Positions 40,811 to 51,126 of a stretch of DNA of 64,000 nt are shown here, in pieces. The notes below the pieces were generated by a model. It was not told the origin of the DNA. It saw nothing but the letters and a program-made list of their open reading frames with translations, and did not search any database. Numbering within the stretch: the first letter of the stretch is position 1; every line of letters starts with the position of its first letter. Source of the stretch: Morella rubra (taxonomy: Eukaryota > Streptophyta > Magnoliopsida > Fagales > Myricaceae); contig RXIC02000172.1 of assembly GCA_003952965.2 (NCBI GenBank), forward strand, positions 1 through 64,000, read 5' to 3'. The translations under genes and the position numbers were made by a program.

Positions 40811-41240
40811 CCTGTAGTACATAAAATCAGCATAAAATCATCAAACAATCCAACGACATAAAATCAGCAAATCATCCAACGACCTAACCCTAAATTCATC
40901 CAAATCCAACATCAAATCAGCTCTGACCTCCAATCTCCACATAACCAACATAACCATAACTTCCAAACTCTAACATAAACTAACAGTAACTTAGTAAAAT
41001 GAGAAATATTAACCTGATTTGATTCTCTTCAACAGCAACCTGAGGAAAAAATCAACTCAATACAAAAATCAAAATCAACAGCAACAGCAACTTATAAATC
41101 TAAATCTAAATCAATACAAAAATTTACAGCAAATGTGGTATTTGAGCGTGAGAGAGAGAATCTGCGTGAGAGTCTGAGAGAGAGAGGATCTGCGTGAGAG
41201 AGAGAGAGGAGATGCCGGTAAGAGAGAGACGACGTCGGCG
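40811..41240 (-). promoter_or_regulatory. Probable 5' leader intron, 5' UTR and promoter-proximal region of the PPR gene
   Basis: An intron acceptor-like tactacag sits 14-20 bases before the PPR start codon on the minus strand. Upstream is an intron-like T-rich stretch (on the minus strand) and then a CT-rich leader, visible on the + strand as gagagagag-type sequence at about 41148-41230. CT-rich leaders near transcription starts are common in plants. The precise donor and start site are not determined. Confidence 0.45.
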
Positions 41241-41300
41241 ACGGGGGTGAGGCCGTGAGCGACGTCAAGGGGGGTGGTCGGGGAAAAATTTAAAAGCTAC

Positions 41301-41520
41301 TTTTTTTTTTCTAAGCAAACGGCTCGAGGCTTGAAAGGCTTCAAACCAAACTAACATTAAGTAAAACCAGCGTCAGAACAGAGCTACTACAATCCAAAGA
41401 AAACTACAAGAACAACAGAAACTACAAAAAAAACCAACAATACAACAGCAACTTAAGGGGATCAGACCCCACTCTTTAGTTTTAACTTGAAATGAATTGA
41501 TTCCTAGCCTCCTCCTCCTG
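41301..41520 (-). mobile_element. 3' end of a LINE-like retroposon (minus)
   Basis: A T10 run at 41301-41310 is followed by ctaagcaaac; on the minus strand this reads gtttgcttag followed by poly(A). The same terminus, gtttgcttag plus A9, occurs at 48112-48130 at the end of the LINE-like insertion described there. The body upstream (about 200 bases) is non-coding, so this is a short 5'-truncated copy. No flanking duplication was resolved. Confidence 0.45.
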
Positions 41521-41982
41521 AGGAGCCTTTGAAAAAAAGATGAAATAAAGATGAAATAAATCTCTAAGATTTAACAAATTTGAAAATGGCATTTTAATCC
41601 TTGAATTTCACCACTTTTATATTTTAATTCTTAAATTTTATTTTTTCAGATTTTGATACTTAAATTTGTATTTTTTTGACGAAAGAGCCATTTCGTCAGG
41701 ATTGGTATGTTTTCCTAACCCAGGGGCAGGCCACATAAGCTGAAAACCACTGTTTTCCACCTCAGACTGCCACATAATGAAAAGACCACATAGAAATGGA
41801 AAAATGGCCTACGTCATCGTCCCCAACTGGTCAGCTCTCCATGTTTTGCTTTCATCATCGTCTTCAGCTTCAAAAGCATTTTTCTCGGTTTTCGGCTGGT
41901 TAAGAAACTAACAGAGAATTATTCCTCAGAAAACATTGATCCTATTTATAAGCATTAATTGAGCGGGTCATAGAATTTCATC

Positions 41983-42876
41983 ATGGTTGCCATTGCCGCT
42001 ACTTCTGCATTCTTCCCGGCTGCTTCTCCAGCCTCAAACTTCGGCGGAAAGTCCACTAACATGCTTGTGAAGTTGGGAGGAATGAAATCAAAATCTCCTG
42101 GTAGCTTGCAAGTCAAGGCCAACGCCCATGCTCCTCCCAAAATTAATGGTAGCTCAATTGGTTTGACAACACCAATGGAAGGTGTGAAGAATGAATGTGA
42201 AACATCGTCACATGACCCTAGGACTTTCATTAACACCTTACCTGATTGGAGCATGCTTCTTGCTACTATTACCATTATCTTCTTGGCTGCTGAGAAGTAG
42301 TGGATGATGCTTGATTGGAAACCAAGGCGGTCTGACATGCTCATTGACCCTTTTGGTCTAGGAAGCATTGTTGAGGATGGTTTTATATTCTGACAGAACT
42401 TTTCTATTAGATCAGATGAAGTAGGTGCTGATCGTACAACATCTGTAGAGACGTTAATGAATCATCTACAGGAAACTATCCTTATTAATCATGTTAAGGG
42501 TGCTGGACTTCTTGGTGATGGCTTTGGTTCAACACCAGAGATGTGCAAAAAGAACCTGATATGGGTGGTTTCACGAATGTAGGTTGTGGTAGCTCGCTAT
42601 CCTACTTGGGGGCATGTTGTTCAATTAGACACTTGGGTCAGTCGATCTAGAAAGAATGGTATGCGCCGTGATTGGCTTTTACGAGATTATAACACTGGCG
42701 AAACTCTAATAAGAGCCTCCGGTGTTTGGGTGATGATGAATAAGCAAACAAGGAGGTTATCTAAGATTCCATAAGAAGTTCGAGGGGAAATGGAACCTTA
42801 GTTTTTGGATATTGCTCCTGTTGTTGAAGAGGATAAGCGAAAAGTTCAAAAACTTGATGACAATACAGCGAACTAG
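41983..42876 (+). pseudogene. FATB: FATB palmitoyl-acyl-ACP thioesterase, dead copy
   Basis: An intact FATB protein acts in plastids and releases saturated fatty acids (mainly 16:0) from acyl carrier protein. This copy begins at ATG 41983 (MVAIAATSAFFP) with the plastid transit region, then PDWSMLLATI (hydrophobic anchor), DWKPRRSDM, ETLMNHLQET, GLLGDGFGSTPEM, YPTWGHVVQLDTWV and RASGVWVMMNKQTRRLSKIP, ending near KLDDNTAN. The catalytic C-terminal half (Asn/His/Cys region) is absent. One frame is kept throughout without frameshift, but it contains six in-frame stops at 42298, 42391, 42580, 42772, 42799 and 42874. No intron interrupts the match, although FATB genes have introns, so it may derive from a cDNA or from fused exons. 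It lies inside the outer Mutator-like element. Confidence 0.92.
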
Positions 42877-43264
42877 TCTATGAACAGCTGGGTTAATAAG
42901 GTAGAATTTTCAGGGCTGAAAAAATCCCACTTTGAAGTCACCGCCGTCGGAAATTATGGTTTCACCGTCTTTTGATGAATTTAGCTACGGTGATGGTGTC
43001 CGCAGCGGAGCCAAACTTCAAACAAAAGCAAGATAGCAAGACAAGAAGAGCTGACCAGTTGGTTTCTCGAACAAGCACCATAACTTGTTCAGTGCTTCAT
43101 TTTTGAGAATGAAGATTTTGGATGCCAGAAGCATTCAATTGATTGCTTCTTATCTTCCTACTTTTACTTCAACTCTTAAGGATGTTGATTGGCTGAATCG
43201 AAAACGAGGCTCACGTCTCTTACTTTTACCAATTCGGGGTCTGTCGGGGGAGGGGAGGAGGGGG
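42877..43264. other. Interior of the outer element downstream of FATB
   Basis: No protein family recognised. A G-rich stretch (gggggagggg at about 43238-43264) precedes the right TIR. A frame at 43085-43300 has no recognisable domain. Confidence 0.45.
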
Positions 43265-43906
43265 GACGACGAGTTACGCCATTTTCTCATTTCTATGTAG
43301 TCTTTTCATTACCTTGGACGTAACGCCACAAGTGACAAGGGCAATCGACCAAGAGCATCTGCCCTCTCTCTAGACCATTCACCCCCTCTTCTGACCATTT
43401 TCTCCAGCAGCCCCACACGACGAGAGGAGCGTCGCTCCCTTCCCTCTCTTTCTTTTTTGTCTCCCTTGGCTGTTCTTTCTAGGGGTGAATAGCGGACATG
43501 TCGGAAGCGGAATTTGACATTCCAACATCCGGTCCGCTAACTAGCGGATGGCCAAAATCGATTCCGCTTCCGCTTCCAACTCTTAACGGACTTAGTGGAA
43601 GCGGCTAGCGGAATTCCGATAATATTTTGGTTCATATTTTTTGGCCCATTTAAGCATTTTTTTTACGAAAAGTAAAGATATTATTCATTCAACAACACTG
43701 GGCAATCATGTAAGGAGCATTAATCAGATTGTTCCAGAAGAAGTCTCACCCATCACCACCAAATCAAGCACACCATATAACACATTTTTGGATAGGTTAT
43801 GTACCCCTCCACCCTCACCGGCCCCTACCCCCACCCCCTTCTCTTCCTTCTACAGCCCAGCCCCCATGGAACAAGAAGTAGTTGTAGATCTCAAGAAGTA
43901 AAGACC

Positions 43907-44028
43907 TTTGATGTCTCTATAGATTTTTCCTTCATTGTGCAGATACTCAATTGCATGCAGCAAGTCACGCAATATACAAGCAATTGAAGCTTCATCCAGT
44001 GGAGGACTTGATTGGAGCTGCAGAAGCC
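43907..44028 (-). pseudogene. Captured exon fragment of a STE20/GCK-type protein kinase
   Basis: On the minus strand the sequence reads LLQLQSSPPLDEAS, then IACILRDLLHAIEYLH, then NEGKIYRDIK. This matches the kinase subdomain VI region of plant germinal-centre-kinase/MST-like kinases (SIK1 type), where the last block is normally HRDIK; here His is replaced by Tyr. Only about 40 codons are present and the sequence after the DIK codons runs into a gtcttt junction and a stop, so it is a single exon remnant. It lies inside the hAT element and was probably captured by it. Confidence 0.7.
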
Positions 44029-44098
44029 ATAATCAACTTAACCCAAATTAAAGACAGCAGAAAATGAACGAGAAATTAAAAACAACTAACAACTAATA

Positions 44099-44379
44099 TT
44101 TAGCCATAATCACAGGTTCAAAATGACAGGTTCACAATGTCAGGTTCACAAATCACAATGACAGTTAGTTATAAATCATTAAGAATTTAATATTGATTCG
44201 TTTTTCAAATGAATGCAATATAACTATAAACAATATAATTTAGCCATAATCATAGGTTCAAAATAACAGGTTCACAATGACAGGTTCACAAATCACAATT
44301 ACAGTTAGTTATAAATCATTAAGAATCTAATATTGATTCGTTTTTCAAATGAATGCAATATAACTATAATGCAATACAA
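44099..44379. repeat. Two-copy tandem repeat, 140-bp unit
   Basis: Two near-identical units start at tttagccata (44099 and 44239) and run through aggttcacaa, agttagttataaatcatta and tttttcaaatgaatgca. The 140-bp period and few differences indicate a fairly recent duplication inside the hAT element. Confidence 0.85.
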
Positions 44380-44520
44380 TTTTCAAAGGGTTCGGCTAAT
44401 ATTCATGCACTTAGGCTTAGCCGAACCCTTGCACCACTTAATGCAATACAATTAACAGGTTCACAAATTCACAATATACACTAACAAGTTAGCCAAATAG
44501 ATCTGTGAAAAATTTGAACT

Positions 44521-44665
44521 ACAGAGAGAGATAGAGAGATGGAGACAGAGAGAGACAGAGAGTTAGAGAGATGGAGACAGAGAGATAGAGAGATGGAGAC
44601 AGAGACTAGAGAGAGAGAAAGAAACATAGAGAGAGAGAGATGGAGAATACATTGAGAGAGAGAGA
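44521..44665. repeat. GA-rich low-complexity stretch
   Basis: Repeated gagaga, gagacag and gagatgg words within the hAT element; the minus strand gives Ser/Leu-rich frames that are artefacts. In copy 2 the equivalent segment is CT-rich and lies in a leader-like position. Confidence 0.8.
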
Positions 44666-46691
44666 GAGACGCAAAACGAGAAAGCCACAACGATGGAGGC
44701 AGACTCGAAGACCAACGTTGCTTGCATTCGCCGGAGAAGACGGAGCTCAGGGAGTGATGAGGAGACTCGACGAACAGAGAGAGAGAGAGCTTGAGGGAGT
44801 GATGAGGACTGAGGATGGTGGTTCGCGAAAGAGAGGTGGCCTGGGGGCTGGGGGGAAGGGAAATAGGAATTACGGTTACCGTGGATCAAAATGGGCGTTT
44901 TGATCCACGATATAATATTTTTTTTAAAAAAAAAACACTTAAACAACGTCGTTCTATTTTAAATAGAACGACGTCGTTTGAACTTTTAGTTTTAAAAAAA
45001 AAAAAACCGGAACCGGTTTTCCGCTGAACCGGCGGAAACTCCGTTCCGGTTCCGGTTCCGGGAAATTTCTAAATCCACCTCCGGCTCCGGTTCCTGGAAG
45101 AGCCGGATCTCAACTTCCCAAAACCGGTAACGAAACCGGAACCGGAGCCGGAGCTCCGCCGGAAGCCGGACCGGACTTACACCCCTAGACTTCTTTCTCT
45201 TCTCCCCTCCAATACCGCACTTTTTGGCTCCTTCGTTTTGTCTATTTTCATGGCTAGATCTAGTCGGTTTGGAGGATTTTTAGCGACCACGCTCCGCACA
45301 GTCGAGCTCCTCAGCTCTAGGTGTTTCTTTGCATATCTCTTCGGCGCTGGTGCAGCGGCGAGTGAAGAGCCAATCGCGTCCACCTGCGCGCGCGGATCTC
45401 ACGCGCATGCCCTTTTCATGCTCTGTTTGTGTTGCTTTTCGTGGTTTTCTCCAGCCATTTGTTTTGGCCAACAGTCCATGGGGTTCTTTTGTTGTGTGTT
45501 TTGCTTTTTTATTGTTTTTTTTAATAAGGGAAATGGAAATTTTAATCCCTAGGTTTTGCTCCCTTTAGCGGTTTGATCTTTAAGAATTAAACCCTAACAA
45601 AATAATCCTCAAACTATCATCTTTTGACAAAACAATCCTTCTGTCAAGTTTTCGTGTACTTATTTAACGGCAACTATTGACACGTAAGCAAGAGGTCCAG
45701 GTGGCATTTATTGTTTATCACAACCCACGTTCCTCATAATGAAATAAATAAAAACAAAACGGAATAGTTCTTTCCCACAGTCTTCGCCCTCCACCTCGTC
45801 AAGCTCACAGGCCACTCCTCCGCCATGCTTATCGTCCACTCCACACTCTAGAGCTTGGAGAATTCACGTGGGTTGTTGAAGACTTGTACCAGAAGAAGCT
45901 GTGGTAGTGGAAGACTTTCTTCTGCCGAAGACTTTGACTTGTTGTCCAAAAACGAATCTATCCACTGAAAAGCCTCTTACGGGGCCATCTTGGAAATAGA
46001 TCAGATCTCGGCTCTAAATAATTTAAGCTTGGAAATATTCATAAGCTTTTCCAGGTAGCAAGGGAAGGTTGGAGTTCAAATTTTTTATAGGCCTTCACAG
46101 ATCACCTAAAGAAAATCAAGTTACAGACGTTTACAGTTGTTATAGTGTATGGCCTACAATTGTGAAATTACTCGTGCTCATTTGCAAGAAATATTACTTG
46201 AGCTCTCTCTAGCAAAGATAGTTCACATATTGGTCATCAGTTCAGACCATTTACTGTTCGCATGATCTCTTTGACCAAATACAGCCTAAATCCAGCTAAA
46301 AAAAATACTTTTTATGCTGTTGGTGTTCAGTCCCATTTCTTGTCATTTTTTTCCATTTTTGCGTGAAGCTATTAGTCTATTCTAGAGGTGTACCGTGTTC
46401 AAAATAGGAAGAGAGTTCTAGTTGCTGGAGGAAAGAAAGCAAAGTTTATTTATAGGTTCACCATTTATCTAGAATTTTGTGTTTGGACATGGCTAACTAA
46501 TAAGAGAACCCACAACTAAGCTTGCTCCTTGCAGTAATTTACAGAGAAGAATTAAAGAATTTACAAACCAGATTTTTGCCATACTCATAAGCTAGCATTG
46601 CAACTTTCGACGTCTGCCCTGCGAGAACGGTAATTGCCTTGCAACTGTTGGAAATCAATGATGCAGTCTTGTAGTACGTTTTCTGCATATA

Positions 46692-46695
<4 letters not shown>

Positions 46696-46745
<50 letters not shown>
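46696..46745. repeat. (CT)n microsatellite
   Basis: About 25 consecutive CT units inside the Mutator-like element. Confidence 0.95.
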
Positions 46746-46748
<3 letters not shown>

Positions 46749-47194
46749 ATCTCTGCAATAATATTTCTCTCACTTTTCTTCTAGGACAGTTGAGTTTTTA
46801 ATCTTATTGTTTTTGGATCGAGGTAGACTCGCCTGATTATATTCTCGTTGCTCAGTAAGCAGAAGTTCTTGATGAGCTTCATCTCTCAAAGTATTTAGCA
46901 AAGAAAGAGCTCCATCTCTCACAAGCTACATGCTTTGCTTGGCCATCATGGCAAACATCTCAACGATGAATACAACGCAAGGAGGCCAAAGTGTACCCTA
47001 TGATGATAACATTAATGCCATGGCCAACGAGTCCCTCCCTGACCCAACTTAAACATAGTTGTTTAAGGAGAAGAATCACCTCTACTTGGACTAAGTAGAT
47101 GAGGAGGACGGTGACAAGTACCTAGACCCCACCCACTCACTTTTCGAGTCAGGGGATCTAGACTTTGAAGATCAGATGGTTCTTGATAGACCTG

Positions 47195-47352
47195 GAATTA
47201 TTTCCATCTTGCTTCCTCTTACCTCCTTTCTCCCACTTGTACACCTTCCAGAAAATCTCCCAACATTTTATCCCACTTGGTCCCAGCTGTTTTAGCATCC
47301 CTACTTACCCCATATCTTTGAAGAAAATCAACAATTTCTCTATCTGAATCAG
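47195..47352 (-). pseudogene. Trihelix-type DNA-binding domain fragment captured by the MULE
   Basis: Read on the minus strand, 47352-47225 gives SDREIVDFLQRY, GVSRDAKTAGTKWDKMLG, then DF. With a one-base shift near 47255 it continues as WKVYKWEKGGK. This pattern (TKWDKMLG, then KVYxWExGG) resembles part of a plant trihelix/Myb-SANT transcription factor. It is a small fragment without flanking exons, so it is non-functional. Family assignment is from remembered motifs. An acidic + frame at about 47000-47200 (EEDGDKYLDP) may come from the same or another gene. Confidence 0.5.
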
Positions 47353-48319
47353 TTTTTTTTACCTCGAGTTTGACCACTTTCCAATTGCTCTACTCTTGAA
47401 GATGACCCTGACCCATCAGCCTTTTTAGAGTGTGAAGTGGACGATAAGCATGGCGGAGGAGTGGCCTGTGAGCTCAACGAGGTGAAGGGGCAAAGATTGT
47501 GCGATAGAAATTTCTGTTTGTTTTTATTTTTTTTATTCTGAGGAACATGGATTGTGATAAACAGCTGATATGGATTAGTTAAATGTCACCTATAACTCTT
47601 GCTTATGTGTCAATAGTTGCAGTTAAATAAATACACGGAACCTTGTCGAAAGGATGGTTTTGTCAAAAGATGATAGTTTGGGGATTATTTTGTTAGGGTT
47701 TAGTTCTTAAGGATCAAACCGCTAGATGGGTCAAAACCTAGGGATTAAAATGACAATTCCCCTTTTAATAATTTCATTTCTTTGGGCTTTTGTGGGAAGG
47801 ATCTCGTGCTTTCCTCCATTGTGACTGTGTTGTTATGGATGAGTTTCTGGGGACTCCAGCGATCACTACCTCTGCTGGCAGAGTTTGCTTTGGGTCTTTA
47901 GAACTGTTTCAAATCTATGGGCCTTTTGGCTCATCTGTATGAGGCCTTTTATGGGCATCTGAATTTCGGCCTTTAAAGCCGTTGGATGTATGGCCCTTCG
48001 GGCCTTTAAAATTAATGTTCCGGACTTTATGTCCATGTTCATTATATCGGACCTTATATGCTTATTTGTACTCAACATTGTTGTAATGTTTCCATTGAAA
48101 TGAATTTTCACGTTTGCTTAGAAAAAAAAAATGTAGTCTTTTCATTACGTGACAGTGTGAGTTGGAAAATAGTGGCTTTCAACTATGTGGCGCGGCCTTT
48201 CTTGAGGGTTTTTTCATAAAAAAAAATGTAAAGTAAAGGACTAAAATTTGAAAAAATGAAATTAAAGACTAAAAGATAAAAGTGATAAAAATTTAAGGAC
48301 TAAAATACTATTTTTTTTC

Positions 48320-50231
48320 AAATTAAAAAAATAAATTCCTCGCTTAAACTCTCTATCCAAATTTTAGCAGAATTTTACATGGCATTTGGGAACAAAATTT
48401 TAGGAGTCGGTAAAAAGTTGAAAATAGAGAATGAAAAAGTTGGTGAAAAAATAAAGAGAAAGAAAAAATTATAATGATGATAAAATTTTAGATATTAAAA
48501 TTTTAATTTATTGAACGCCATGTAAATATTATGTGGCACGGGTAAAAAAAAAATTAAAACAATATAAAAGAATAAAGTAAAATCGAAAAAAATTAAAGGG
48601 AAGCGCTGCTTGTCAGTTGTCCCTCGTGCTTACGTGGGTTGGAGGTTGACCCGTGTCCCTCCACACAGGCGTTGCCACTCTAGGAGAAACGGGTCCACAT
48701 GTTAACGCAAAGTAGGGATAGTCCATATATAAGGGAAAAATTGGTATATAGATACATGTGATTTATGCTATTTAAGAAAGAAGATCCTCACTTTAAATTT
48801 TTTAATTTTGAAATCTATAGTTTCCTATTTAGAAAAAAAGAAAAAAGAAATCTATAGTTCCTCTGTTTGTAAATCTAGAAATTCAAAGTGTTTTGCCGTC
48901 TGTAAGAAAAACATTAAAAAAAAAAAAACTGAAGTGAATTTAGAGGCTGAAAATTAAAAATAAATAAATAAATTCCAAAATTCAAAAAAAAGGGACAAAA
49001 AAAATAAACTGCTCATAGCGGAGGTTCAATTTTTTAAAAAAAGATAAAAATTATATCTTAATTTAATTTTCAATTTAATTTGATTTTTATTTTTATTTTT
49101 CTACATGTAAATGACTTAAATTATTTTTTTTTAAAAAAACCAGTTATGCAGCGGATGTTTTTAAAAAAGTGCCACATGAATTTTCAGTCCATATATAACA
49201 ACAATAAGTGAAACCTTGAATTCACCAACGGAGGGAGCACATGTCTCAAAATCAAAAAGTTTAAAGCACAAGTCTCGATTCCAAAATGACACTAAACACG
49301 TGTTCGTGATTTATATTTTTTTACTGAACAATTACAAAAATACCAATTAAAGTTTAGAATAATCTGATCAAAATTATCCTAGACAAAATAACGATTATGC
49401 TAGAAGCAATAAGAAATTTGGATAGCATTTGGTAGTAGATATGGTCTATTCCCTACTCATTCTTTCTTTGCTTTTGAGTTTAGATATTGTCGGTCAATAC
49501 AGTTAAAGGTCTTTTTGTTCTTTTCCTTTCCTATTTGACATGGTCAGTCAATATGTTTAAGGCGTTTTAATAGCATCTAACTGAGGTTGAGTTTTGTGAA
49601 TATACCAATTAATAAAAACATTCCATCTATTTCAAGAAGGTTTCTATGCTGAGGTAATCTATCTTAACTACATTTTTATGTGTTAACCAAAGACGATTAT
49701 TTCAAGACATCACATCAAAACTTCAAACTGCCATTATCAGTCAAAAGTTGGAGTTCCTGACCAAAAATTCCTTCTTCTTTTTTCCCTTTATAGTCTATCC
49801 ATGCTTATACAAATTTTCACTTCCTCAAGCAATCACCAAGAAAGAAATGGCATGAAAAGCCACGCTTGGCACAGTCAAAGTGTCTCCACTGCATTCACGG
49901 GCAGATTATCAGCAATAAACGGGTCATGTACTGATGAAGCAACCACGGCTGTGCATCTGCAGTTCATAAAGTCATATGCGCAACGAAAATTTTAGATGCT
50001 ACATTTTGAACCAAGTTTATGCTTTGGAGAAACCAATATCCATTTATATTTGGAGCAGTTGACTCAAACCACTCCATATGGTGAAAAGCGTCCAATACCG
50101 TCTTCATGGCAGCCTATTCTTCAAACACAAATTATGGCACCAGACCAATCGAGGGGCTCTATTTCTCCCGTCTTATCTTCTCATTTTGCACTAGAATATG
50201 TGCTTTAGAGTATTTCTTCAGGCCCTCACCT
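48320..50231. other. AT-rich intergenic DNA
   Basis: 48320-49250 is A-rich (many aaaattt words). 49250-50231 is more balanced and contains two + frames (49801-49995 and 49996-50208) separated by a stop, and a minus frame starting MKTVLDAFHHMEWFES at about 50107. None matches a family I recognise, so no gene is called. It is the target sequence into which the next nest inserted. Confidence 0.45.
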
Positions 50232-51126
50232 CTAATATTGTATGCTTTTTTTTTTTTAGTCAAAACAACAAGCTTTCATTAAGATCAAGGAGGTTTGAAA
50301 ACCTCAAGTACATGTTCTAAGGGGTGTGTCAGATCCTTCGGAGAGGTGACGGGCCAAAGGTTTAACAGCCTTACAAATCCAAGCCCAAAAGGGCGAGAAA
50401 AGACCCATAAAAGGTGGAAAGCTCACGAAAGGTAGTAAACTGAAAAAACCAGCAGAAAAAGAAAGTCAATAGCGAAAGAGGGTGGCAGGACCAGTGGTTG
50501 GAGGCGAGGAGTCAGCCAGATGGAAAAATGGGGTGGCACATGAGATCCATGTGCGTGCGTGGGCGTGGGCATGGGCCCACACGTGCTGCCCAGCCAATCA
50601 TCGGAGAAGACCACAAGGAGCGCTTGGATGTTCAGATGCCAGCCACCTGAAGCGTGCATACCGAAGAGGACCACCTGTCGTTGAAAAATGAGGAGAAAGA
50701 AACGAGCGCATAAAATTTGCGCGCGTGCAGGGCAGCACATGAGGTCACACACGTCGTCTTGTCACATGTTGGCTAGTACAGAAATCTTCTGCGATCAATG
50801 TAGATACCATCCCCGCCGGTCGTGGTCTTCAAAGGCCTCCAGAAACACATAGATCTAAGTGTGGGACACGGCTTAGACCGTAAACTTACCTAGAGCGGGA
50901 TGAATAGTAAATTAAAAATTTCAGCACAACCTACTACACCCTAATGCGGAAAACCTTATACAAATCTTAGCACATAAGAATTTTATTAAATCTGTCTAAA
51001 TCTGGAAAATATCACACAACCCTAAGAAATGATAGAAATTCAACCTATTTAATCAATTTAAACAATTCTAAGATCACCTAGACAATATCACAAACATTAG
51101 GGCCATGTTTGGAATGCGGGTGCGGG

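Larger units (their letters stand above)
43480..45187 (-). mobile_element. hAT-type non-autonomous transposon (copy 1)
   Basis: Ends are TAGGGGTG (43480) and CACCCCTA (to 45187), a typical short hAT TIR. The flanks gttctttc (left) and, two bases beyond the right end, cttctttc are a plausible degraded 8-bp target duplication. Subterminal regions are packed with ccggttccgg and gcttccgctt words. Near the right end lie palindromes around acgacgtcgttctatt and gatcaaaatg/cgttttgatc. The same family is present as copy 2 at 51127-52962 in opposite orientation, which supports the boundaries. It encodes no transposase but contains a kinase exon fragment (43907-44028). Confidence 0.8.
45528..47762. mobile_element. 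Mutator-like element with long TIRs and 9-bp target duplication
   Basis: A perfect 9-base duplication, ttttaataa, flanks it at 45519-45527 and 47763-47771. The ends begin GGGAAATGG and GGGGAATTG (complement of the right end) followed by a shared attttaatccctagg, and the inverted match continues for about 330 bp, through tcacctcgt, gctcacaggccactcctcc and atgcttatcgtccac near 45850 and 47440. This is the signature of a non-autonomous MULE. The interior holds a CT microsatellite and a trihelix-like gene fragment and no transposase. It sits inside the LINE-like retroposon. Confidence 0.88.
43313..48130 (+). mobile_element. LINE-like retroposon inserted in the outer element, itself interrupted twice
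   Basis: An identical 18-base sequence, atgtagtcttttcattac, flanks this insertion at 43295-43312 and 48131-48148 and is interpreted as the target-site duplication. The insertion ends in gtttgcttag plus A9 (48112-48130), a poly(A) tail, which indicates retroposition by target-primed reverse transcription. Removing the hAT and Mutator insertions leaves about 0.87 kb: 43313-43479, 45188-45518 and 47772-48130. The 5' part is GC-rich and contains a short frame starting MARSSRFGGF at 45250; the 3' part is a non-coding tail rich in ggccttt words. No reverse transcriptase is present, so it is a short non-autonomous or internally deleted LINE. Confidence 0.75.
41582..48319. mobile_element. Outer Mutator-like element with long TIRs carrying a FATB copy
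   Basis: The ends are long inverted repeats. The left arm (about 41582-41822) matches the complement of the right arm, which is split by a later insertion into 43265-43312 and 48149-48319. Shared words include tttaatcctt, ctcagactgccacataatga (41762-41781; right complement ctcacactgtcacgtaatga) and cttttcatta. An inner inverted match, ccaactggtcagctct, lies at 41823-41838 and 43047-43062. Without its passengers the element is about 1.9 kb and holds the FATB pseudogene, the pattern of a Pack-MULE. A 9-bp target duplication was not resolved at the approximate ends. No transposase is present, so it is non-autonomous. Confidence 0.7.

Noticed and set aside
45238..45552. 104-codon frame starting near MSIFMARSSRFGG
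   Set aside because: Lies in the GC-rich 5' part of the LINE-like retroposon and runs into the second MULE. It may be an ORF1 remnant but no domain supports calling a gene.
49801..50208. Two adjacent + frames that might be exons
   Set aside because: Separated by a stop with no splice signals, and neither strand gives a recognisable family.
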